From Leuctra nigra (lineage: Eukaryota > Arthropoda > Insecta > Plecoptera > Leuctridae), in NCBI GenBank assembly GCA_934045905.1, contig OW203766.1, forward strand, positions 17,478,309 through 17,542,308: a DNA stretch of 64,000 nucleotides, written 5' to 3'. Position numbers and translations under genes: made by a program. The notes below the pieces were generated by a model. That model saw only the letters and a program-made list of their open reading frames with translations. It was not told where the DNA came from and did no database searches. Within the stretch, counting starts at the first letter, position 1; the number at the start of each line of letters is the position of its first letter. Positions 55,561-64,000 of this stretch are shown here, piece after piece.

Positions 55561-58500
55561 GTGAGTACTTCTCTTTCTTGATCCTCATGTTAAAAGACTT
55601 TTGAATCAAACATGGCGTTGTTTATATTTGGCTTTTTGGTCAAATGATAGGTGTTTGTTATAATAATTGAATTGAGATGAATTTACTCAATTTAGTTTAA
55701 GTGACACTTTCGACATATTTTTAAAATTTGTCTTTTTAATAATAAAATCATTCATAGAAACGTCCATCCGTATACCTACTATTTTGTTTTATTACTGATG
55801 ATCTTCGTGCAAATAAAAATAAATTGAACGAATCGAATAAATGTTGTGGTTCACTAAATTTGTATGTCAAAACTTCAGTGATTGATAGAATAAACTGTAA
55901 CACAAATTATCATAGGAAAAAACACCAATGTTAATCTGATTATTACAGGAATATGTTTATCATTTTCAGTGTAGCATAGGGAAAGTATTTTTTATTATAT
56001 GTAGTATAAATCTGCACTTGTGTCTTGTAGTTTAATGTATAGGTAAATAAAAATAGAGTTGTGTTTGGCATGTGAAGTGTTTTGGCTTGTTGAGATGTTA
56101 TGAATCATCTTCCATGTGATCTGCTCTAATGAACTGATACGAACTATTAGCACAACCTATCAGTCACGGTCCGAGAGTATTTGAAGTCCGCTATTATCTT
56201 TGCTTTGCGATCTTCCGTCAAACCTACCGAGAAGGAAATATTTCAAGAAGAAATAAGAACATAGATGGAAACAAGCGTTTCATTCGATGTTTTCGACTAC
56301 TCTATTTTCGTATTTATGTTTTTGTTTTGACTTTGTATATGTTCCTTTTGGTTTGTACTTATTTTTATTTTTATTTTTATCAATTCCAGAAACTGTGTGG
56401 TTTCTTCGAGTCATAAACAAATAGTTTCAAAATTTTGGGCATGTCGATCGATGGAAAAATTAGTTTTTAAATTTAAAAATATATACCTGTATGAAAATCT
56501 TAGACCTATTTATAATGGGTAAGTCGAAACTGAAGAACCATGTGTTTTACATGATTATATTTTGAACCATTACAAAGTTACTACATCTAATCAGAAAAGC
56601 TCACAATTAAGTTCAAATTATTGATGCATTCGATGCTAACTTGTTGTAAATGTAACACTAAGTACCTATATCAAGCAAATGTGCCTACCTGTAGAAACCT
56701 GTATAAATTATAAGAAATAGACAACACCACAGAGCCACGTGGGCTCATCTGTGGAACACTATACACAAATAAAAAAATACTCACAGCGTCGGTGGTCAAT
56801 GCACATAACTTATGAAAAACCAGAAGGGGAAAAAATTACGCACAGTTAAAATTTAGAACGAGTGAATTATCAGCTTCAAGAAACAAAAAGAACTTACTTA
56901 GCAAAACATATTAATCAACACAAAAATCTGCGTAAAAGGTGGGATTGTTTTTTATTTATTGATACACATGAACATTAACACATGATTTGAAGAAGCTGTA
57001 CTTTTCAAAAGATGCAATATTTTTGGGTAGTTGTTTAAAAATTGATGAGATTAGGTAGAAATGAGAAAGCATAGATTGTTGATTAGGTATTATAGTCTTA
57101 ATTTGGTCTGATCTTGGTAAAATTAAACTCGCTCATCAATGCTATTGGCGTATTGTTATTGCTCTTCAGCAATCGATTCTGTATTGGGTGTGATAGTTAT
57201 AGGGAGTATAATGGAAGGACGTCGACAACATACTGCAAATGTCAACCCAAATGAATGACGACCCTGGAAAGAGTCAATATGGCGTTTGGCAAAGATGAAA
57301 CATTTGTTCGCATAATGAATCCAGAATGGATTCTCACGATTGTCGATCTGCATCAGAGTTATACATGGCGACGATAATTCGTGTACATTCGTTGATTGCC
57401 GGGGAAATGTCATCATTTTATTTATTTGACAAATTTAGATTGTATTTTAAAAATGTACATGGAGCAACTTCTTGTTCAATTTCTGTGCCGCACTTCTGTG
57501 TCAAAGTTGCATCGTATAAATACAAAATTGTATGAAAAATGGGAATGTGACACCGAAGTTGATCAAGAAATTGTACCCGTGTAAATCAGACTTGTAAATT
57601 TCTTCCGTTTTGAAATTTTTGTCACTTCAGAGATAAAAGATAAGTATCTATGGAAGTTTAAATGATAAAGAGATTAGGGAAGAGATCAGGTAGGACCCTG
57701 AGTTTTGAATCCGAAAACGGGAATTCCCACTTGAAGACTAAAATTCTCTTCAAAATAAGAAGAAAAAAATGTTAAATATTCCAAGCCATCGCCAATATAT
57801 TACATTATCATGATAGTTTCAAAACACATCTAATAAATCATAAATGTATAATTTATAATTAATTGAATTGCTACTGGATCTATTTTTAACTCTAATCGTC
57901 TTAGCTCATGTCTTATTTTGCAACTAGCTGTAAATCGGTTAGGATTTCCAGCTGATCCGGTTTCAAGTATATTATTAGCACTTCTGCTACTGGGTATATT
58001 AAAAAATCAGGTTCCAGTCTTAATATAATCATATATTTATCATACTATGGTAATAACAAATCTCTGTCCCCTCCCCCCGAGCCCCTGGTAAGTGGGGTGA
58101 CGTCATTTGCGAACTCTCCGCTATTCTACAGGTGTCAGTGTCCCCAAATTCTCTCCATCGGCCCCTCCAGCTCCCAAAATAATTAGAACATAAAATATGT
58201 GAATTTTGATTGGTTTAGATCCGCGTTCAATGGAGCCAACAAAACTACTTTCAAATCTAAATTGCTATCAACAAATCTTCAAACGCTAACGTAATCACTT
58301 AACCTAACATAAATGGTAAGATAGATAAATAATTTTACAATCAAACTTAGAATTCAGGAGATATTTATTTAAATTTTAACCAAGAAAAGGATTTCAAAAA
58401 AATAGGGCCTGCAACGCAGAGAGATTGTTCGAACATGTGCGCAAAATTTAAGCTCAATCGAAGGAAAATTGTGACCTAGCCTCAGTAACAGAAAAAAGCA

Positions 58501-59772
58501 GAGGTCCGTTCCAAAAGAGCCAAAAGGAGTTGCTCGCTTCGCTCGCTCAAAAAGAGACATAGAAAAGTTGAATCATAATTTATTTATTTTTCGTACGTAT
58601 AGCTGCTTATGGAAAATGTTGTCCCGTTTTTCATTTTCAGATTACGTATGATCGCAATTATTCAGAACTTTAATAATGTTGAAAGATAAATAATCCCCGC
58701 TTCTGTCATGAAAAACAGAAAAACATGAAAAACATGAAAAACAGATATTTCAAAGGTATAACATTTTTTATTTGTTGGGCCAACATTCCATTTTGTTTTG
58801 AACCCCCTTATTATAGCTAATAGCTATAATAATAGCTTAAATCAGCCATGTCCTTCTGAATGATAATGAAGATAAATTATTGGGAGATGACGAAGAAGAA
58901 AGGAGAACGGATGATAAGAAGGAAGTGGTAGGGAACTATAATAAGTAACGAGCATTTCCTTTTCACTGAGGAAAACCGCTTTTGTCATTGAAAATTTTGG
59001 TATTATTACCAGTGGAGGAACACAGTGGTGGCCGGTGACTTGAAGGCGCTCGCCCCTGATCCTCCATCCAGTGGCGGTTGCATAGAAGACAGGGTCACGC
59101 TCCTTCATATCCGGCCGCCACTGGACTGTAGCCTCCTAATTTCGTTCAACTACAAAATAGTAAAGACTTAAATATAGTCACTGACCTGCAATGTAATATT
59201 TTTCGAAGGCTGATCGCGTCCTTGCTCTATATTTGTCAAGCAAGTGGTAGGAATTATCTGTACTCATCTCATCTATAATCTCATCTAGATAATGGGTTGA
59301 TGACACCTTTAAGGATTTCCCAACACTGATTCGACAGGGACAACGTTCAAGAGATTGGACATGGAACTTGTTCTGTGATTCAAGATCAACATTGACGTTT
59401 GAAACTTGCATCTAATTATTAATGTTTCACAAGCAGTCTGGTGCTAGCGTGTGAACTGTCAGGCAGTAAGAGTGTAAGAAAGACCTATTTAGTGGTCAGA
59501 TCAAGCTCAATTTCAGCATGTTTTAGACCTTTAAGACTCAACCGAAAGCTAAACGACTGGCAAGATCATTCAGTGTGTTATAAAGAAAGTCAGTGCGAAT
59601 GTCAAAATGATGGTTGAAGTGGTTAAAGATACGATCGTATGTTGAAGTTTGATTTTTTTTTTTTAAATTGTACTTAAGACGACTATTAAGTATATGAGCC
59701 ACGCAAAGGTATAATTTTATTATAAACAAACCTTTTCTGTGACGTTTTGTAGGGTCGTGGAAAAATGTGTCT
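55561..59772. other. Probable first intron of the esterase gene; no gene seen
   Basis: AT-rich sequence without GC-rich islands. A family 2-like 3' fragment lies at about 58360-58552 (AAGGAGTTGCTCGCTTCGCT). A short minus-strand GC-richer patch at 59030-59120 shows no family features. Confidence 0.45.
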
Positions 59773-59874
59773 ATCATCCCTATACGCTTATACCATCCCG
59801 CCATACAACGGAGCGCTGGTATACCACTGTACGATCTCCGTTGTATGGCGGGAGGGTATAAGCGAAGGGATGAT
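59773..59874. ncRNA. Candidate hairpin RNA (pre-miRNA-like) or tiny MITE
   Basis: Arms of 41 and 39 bases (CATCCCGCCATACAACGGAG on the left, CTCCGTTGTATGGCGGGAGG on the right) pair almost fully with one mismatch and one small asymmetric bulge around a 22-base loop. The size and shape suit a metazoan miRNA precursor. Nothing shows that it is transcribed. Confidence 0.35.
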
Positions 59875-60029
59875 CGAGATATTATTCCAAAGCTGTACCA
59901 GAAGTTTTATGTTGCACTCATGGGCGCCAGGATGGGGGCGAGGTAAAAGAGGAAGCTTGCCACCCTGGATGTCAGAAAATAAAGGACTATAGTGGTGTGG
60001 AATTTGTACCTAAAGAAAATGAACCTGAA

Positions 60030-60300
60030 TATGTCTCAAAATTGATTTCGCACTGTCAAAAAAAACAAAAGGCGCCTCGTGGGGCAAGGTGGGGAGCACG
60101 CCGCCATCACCCAAAAGTGTGATTTAAAAAAAATTATAGTCTAAACAAAATATATTTCAAAACGTCTCAAGAATGATTTCAAAGTATCAAAATACAAAAA
60201 GTCGTCCTGTGGGGCAGAATGGGGGCGCCCCCCCCCCCCCCCCCCTTAACCGTGGCGGAATATTTTCCTTTCCTCCTCCCCCCTCCCCCCTGACAGAAAT
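60030..60300. repeat. Two copies of the G/C-run dispersed family
   Basis: TCTCAAAATTGATTTCGCAC and TCTCAAGAATGATTTCAAAG are followed by AAAACAAAAGGCGCC and AAGTCGTCCTGTGGGGCAG. The second copy has a C run at about 60227-60245. Confidence 0.5.
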
Positions 60301-60499
60301 CCTCGAAATACTGACTCTCAAACAATTATTGTTATTAATATATGTATCTCCTGCAAAGCATCTTATCGCAGTGACTAAATTAATTTGGACAAAACATGGC
60401 CTCCCTGCGTTGTGGCCACTCTATAGCTGTTGCAAGTTCCAGCAACTCCTAGCAATTTAGAGGCAACTCGATACTGACAGACCTAATGTAAACTCTCAG

Positions 60500-61093
60500 A
60501 TCAGAACAACCTCCAACAACAACGAGTCCACGATGTCTACAAGATGGTGGTTCGCCGTGTCACTGTGTCTGTGATGTGCGCTAGTGGAGGCCGTGATGCG
60601 GCAGACATAACCTCAACATCGGACAGACCTAATGTATCTTCTCTCTCAGATCTTCAGAACCTCCAACGACAACGAGTCCACGATGTCTACAAGATGGTGG
60701 TTCGCCGTGTCACTGTGTCTCATGTGCGCTAGTGGAGGCCGTGATGCGGCAGACATAACCTCAACATCGGACAGACCTAATGTATCTTCTCTCTCAGATC
60801 TTCAGAACCTCCAACGACAACGAGTCCACGATGTCTACAAGATGGTGGTTCGCCGTGTCACTGTGTCTCATGTGCGCTAGTGGAGGCCGTGATGCGGCAG
60901 ACATAACCTCAACATCGGACAGACCTAATGTATCTTCTCTCTCAGATCTTCAGAACCTCCAACGACAACGAGTCCACGATGTCTACAAGATGGTGGTTCG
61001 CCGTGTCACTGTGTCTCATGTGCGCTAGTGGAGGCCGTGATGCGGCAGACATAACCTCAACATCGGACAGACCTAATGTATCTTCTCTCTCAG
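60500..61093 (+). repeat. Tandem array of esterase exon 1 edge plus acceptor (148-150 bp, 4 truncated copies)
   Basis: Acceptors ending CTCTCAG occur at 60499, 60649, 60797, 60945 and 61093. Each of the first four copies has a CTAAT branch-point-like motif, the acceptor, a start codon (60533, 60683, 60831, 60979) and a shortened signal peptide (MSTRWWFAVSLCLMCASGG), then returns to intron at GGACAGACCTAATG with no donor. Exon and upstream intron share GACAGAC at that joint. Only the fifth copy is a complete exon. Confidence 0.9.
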
Positions 61094-61126
61094 ATCAGAA
61101 CAACCTCCAACGACAACGAGTCCACG

Positions 61127-61351
61127 ATGTCTACAAGATGGTGGTTCGCTGTGGCCGTGCTTCTCGTCACTGTGTCTGTCATGTGCGCTAGTGGAGGCCG
61201 TGATGCGGCAGACATAACCTCAACGCCACGCCTCAACATCGGACAGACGTACATCAACGGCATCAACAGTAAATCTTACGGCGGCAGAGAGTTCTACTCG
61301 TTCAAGGGGATTCCCTATGCCAAGCCGCCTCTGGGGGAGTTGAGGTTCAAG
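61127..61351 (+). CDS. Esterase coding exon 1
   Basis: The exon begins at 61094 after CTCTCTCAG, with ATG at 61127, 75 codons and donor TTCAAG|GTAAGA. It contains the full signal peptide and the N-terminal FKGIPYAKPP motif. Confidence 0.85.
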
Positions 61352-63928
61352 GTAAGAACAGAATGTAAATATTCGCTAAACAAAATGATCACTGAAGGGG
61401 GGGGGGGGGGGGGGTCGAAGGGAAATCTTGTCCTTGATGAACAAATTAAATTTGCAGATTTTCGTTTTTTTATATAAATTCTCATGAGTACTGAACATAC
61501 CTGTAATTATTAATTTTTTAAGCAGCTACAAATTTACATTTTTTTTAAAGATTTTTTTATGTGTCTATTTTTCACCAGACCCACATTTTACATTAGATTC
61601 TAACCACTTTTTCCCTCAAAAGCTCTATTTCAGTTTCAAAAATTTGGCAATATTTTGTGTAAAATATTCAAAAGTGCCCTCCGGACCCCCCTTATATAAC
61701 CAAACAGATTGTGTATTCTTAGAATTGTATTCTTTACTTATTATTACTAAATTGATATTCGTGTTTTCCTGACTAAATTGTATATAAGTTCAAGGAACGA
61801 ACTCGGGCCTTGCTTCTATAATGCATGTCAATTTCACATGGCTTGAACCTGAAAAACAGAAGACGCCTTCAATGATTTGTGTAATTATTTCGCGGCAATT
61901 GCAGTGCAACTAAATCTGAATCCCCACAGCACCGGATGTGCATCTACGACCTTGAGCTCTATGAGAAAAGTGCATTTACCAAGATCAACTATCACGATAA
62001 TGTGTCTACATCAATTAGTGTCAAATTAAATGTAAAGCTATGAATTCGAATTTGAAAGATTTATTTTGCACCATTGGAAGTCAGCTGACTCAATCTTTAA
62101 AATTCAAAATGTCTTCCTAAATATTTCGATGAGTTGGTTAAGGTTTTTATTTACTATAATAAACGGTTCCATGTTCCACTCATCATCATCCACTGGAAGT
62201 TTTCCGTGAAACCCACAATCTATCTCATCATGGCCCATGGGATGGGTTTGTCTGTCAGGAAAAAATAAAAGTTTTGCGTTATTTATAATTACAAAATGCA
62301 CCTTAAAATGTTTCAAAATTATTTCAAAGTGTAAAAAAACGCTCCGAGGGGCAGAATGGCCCCCCCCCCCCCCCCCCCCACAGATATTCTGCCGGTGCCC
62401 ATGTATCTGATGTTCACTGTTATATTGACAGTTATAATTGAAAATTTTCCTAAAAAAAACCGCTCCGAGGGGCAGAGTGGGGGGCGCCCCCCCCCCCCCC
62501 CCCCACATATTCTGCCGGCGCCCATGTATCTGATGTTTCACTGTTATATTGACAGTTATAATTGAAAATTTTCCTAAAAAAACCGCTCCGAGGGGCAGAG
62601 TGGGGGGTGCCCCCCCCCCCCCCCCCCAGATATTCTGCCGGCGCCCATGTATCTGATGTTTCACTGTTATATTGACAGTTATAATTGAAAATTTTCCTAA
62701 AAAAAATGTCTCCTACAGGCGCCACAACCGCTGTCACTAGGCGCCGGGGAGATCAACGCCACCCAGGATGCGCCGATGTGCACGCAGAAGAACTATCTCC
62801 TCACAACGCCCTCACTGTCTGGCCAGGAGGACTGTCTCTACCACTAATATCACTTGTCTCCTACAGGCGCCACAGCCGCTGTCACTAGGTGCCGGGGAGA
62901 TCAACGCCACGCAGGACGCGCCGATGTGCACGCAGAAGAACTATCTCCTCACAACGCCCTCACTGTCTGGCCAGGTGGACTGTCTCTACCTCTAATATCA
63001 CTTGTCTCCTACAGGCGCCACAGCCGCTGTCACTAGGCGCCGGAGAGATCAACGCCACCCAGGATGCGCCGATGTGCACGCAGAAGAACTATCTCCTCAC
63101 AACGCCCTCACTGTCTGGCCAGGAGGACTGTCTCTACCTCAATGTCTACACGCCTCAGGTGAGGGTGACACTCATGTCATCATCAATATTAGCGCTTCCG
63201 ATACCTTTTATTCTCCTAGGAACAAACTTTATCTTGTATTATTGAGCTAGAATATAAACTTAGGTTTATCTTCCATATTTTGCACCTAGTATACTTTGCC
63301 ATCCCATGAGGGAACGGAAAGGGCATGGAATACACACAAAAAGGCTCAATTTCTTGGAATACTTTGTTTGTCAAGAATATCAACATTGAGGATAGACATT
63401 ACAATGTCAAGAATTATATCCTATTTGTGTGTATTCTCACTTTTACTTTTTTATAATATGTATTTTATTACATTTCCCTCATAGAATGTATACTATTTCG
63501 GAAGAGTGTATTTATGATTAATTGATTTCATATGTTGGCAAATGTGTGATTATCGTGAACACTGAAGAGAGCGTGAATGTTGTCGTCACAGGTGGGCGTC
63601 AAGGCGAACCTGCCCGTCATGGTCTACATCCACGGCGGCGGCTGGTTCACGGGCACCGGCGCCAGCTACATCAACGGCGCCGACTACTTGATGGACAAGA
63701 ACGTCGTCCTCGTCACCTTCAACTACCGTCTCGGCGCCCTCGGCTTCCTGAGCACCGGCGACGACGCCGCCCCCGGCAACTACGGGTTCAAGGATCAAGT
63801 CGCCGTCCTCACGTGGGTGCGCGATCACATTAGGACGTTCGGAGGCGATCCCGATGTGGTGACGATCTTCGGGCAGAGCGCGGGAGCCGTCAGCGTCCAC
63901 TACCACATGCTCTCCCCGTTGTCCAGAG
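61127..63928 (+). CDS. Juvenile hormone esterase-like carboxylesterase, 5' part
   Basis: Coding exons 61127-61351, 63015-63158 and 63592-63928 join in phase 0 and leave the window region in phase 1, giving 235 residues so far. A signal peptide (MSTRWWFAVAVLLVTVSVMC) is followed by carboxylesterase landmarks: FKGIPYAKPPLGELRFK, EDCLYLNVYTP, oxyanion-hole HGGG at 137-140, GFKDQ, and the nucleophile elbow GQSAGA with Ser219. Most insect esterases have GESAG; GQSAG and the RF and DQ motifs are typical of juvenile hormone esterases, which clear juvenile hormone from haemolymph. The acid and His lie beyond the window. Start: ATG 33 bases into the only complete exon 1 copy. Exons 1 and 2 are each preceded by truncated tandem copies. 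Confidence 0.85.
61352..62317. other. Esterase intron 1, first part
   Basis: A G run at about 61397-61414 and AT-rich sequence. No gene or defined repeat was seen. Confidence 0.5.
62318..62708 (+). repeat. 123-bp minisatellite with C runs, 3 copies
   Basis: ATGTATCTGATGTT recurs at 62401, 62524 and 62647. Units contain CGCTCCGAGGGGCAGA, a C run of 15-20 and GACAGTTATAATTGAAAATT. The minus-strand frame of 186 codons over it is an artefact. The array ends 10 bases before the first truncated exon 2 acceptor. Confidence 0.8.
62719..63014 (+). repeat. Two truncated tandem copies of esterase exon 2 with acceptor (148-bp unit)
   Basis: GTCTCCTACAG|GCGCCACA occurs with exon starts at 62719, 62867 and 63015. 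Copies 1 and 2 break after GACTGTCTCTACC/T into CTAATATCACTTGTCTCC, which contains a branch-point-like CTAAT. In the reading frame both hit TAA at that joint. Copy 3 alone continues to a donor. Confidence 0.9.
63015..63158 (+). CDS. Esterase coding exon 2
   Basis: Acceptor TGTCTCCTACAG, 48 codons in phase 0, donor CCTCAG|GTGAGG. It encodes APQPLSLGAGEINATQDAPM and ends EDCLYLNVYTPQ. Confidence 0.85.
63592..63928 (+). CDS. Esterase coding exon 3
   Basis: Acceptor GTCGTCACAG, 112 codons plus one base, donor CCAGAG|GTAGGT. It contains IHGGGWFTG, NYRLGALGFLS, the DQ motif and GQSAGA. The remaining exons are outside the window. Confidence 0.88.
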
Positions 63929-64000
63929 GTAGGTCACAAGGAGGATGATGAGAGGGTAGAAATATTCTCAACGAAGCCGGGCTCCACTAGTGAGATAATA

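Noticed and set aside
62104..62664. Minus-strand frame of 186 codons rich in Gly
   Set aside because: It is read through a 123-bp minisatellite with C runs. Glycines come from poly-C and the peptide simply repeats the unit.

Overview
The window is eukaryotic nuclear DNA, almost certainly from an insect. Genes are split into GC-rich exons with GT-AG introns. Two genes have TATA-like boxes 33 bp ahead of a TCAGTT initiator, and AATAAA signals follow several genes. The AT-rich background is packed with tRNA-derived SINE-like units, foldback elements, element families resembling Helitrons or Helentrons, and about twenty long G or C runs. Gene content (juvenile hormone esterase-like carboxylesterase, peritrophin-like secreted protein, L-galactose-dehydrogenase-type aldo-keto reductase) fits an insect. 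A hemipteroid such as a planthopper is a guess.

Layout. (1) 2.2-5.6 kb, minus strand: last two exons of a putative adaptor whose death domain is assembled across one intron and is followed by a SEFIR/TIR-like domain. (2) 5.7-10.2 kb: dispersed repeats, then the last exon of an unrecognised minus-strand gene. (3) 12.7-28.6 kb, plus strand: a seven-exon aldo-keto reductase of 350 aa with a complete D-Y-K-H tetrad. The 3' edge of its exon 2, donor included, is amplified to 29 tandem copies of 103 bp. The 5' edge of exon 3, acceptor included, is amplified to 23 copies of about 153 bp. The two arrays face each other across one intron, and a two-exon leucine-rich gene lies inside that intron. (4) 28.7-37.4 kb: repeats. 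(5) 37.5-42.3 kb, plus strand: a secreted Cys-rich, Thr-rich protein of 473 aa in four exons, one of which (38537-38705) is easy to miss and supplies a canonical peritrophin-A (CBM14) domain. (6) 42.7-55.4 kb: repeats and no supported gene. (7) From 55.5 kb to the window end, plus strand: promoter and 5' part of a juvenile hormone esterase-like gene (GQSAG elbow). Its exon 1 is present in five tandem copies and its exon 2 in three, again with only the last copy intact.

The most striking signal is this recurrent amplification of exon edges together with their splice sites, at four sites in two unrelated genes. Transposable elements also crowd splice sites of the reductase gene: a SINE a few bases after the exon 1 donor, and element ends 45 and 17 bp before the exon 3 array and exon 5. 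Splicing outcomes, the Helentron assignment and the miRNA-like hairpins are inferences from sequence alone.
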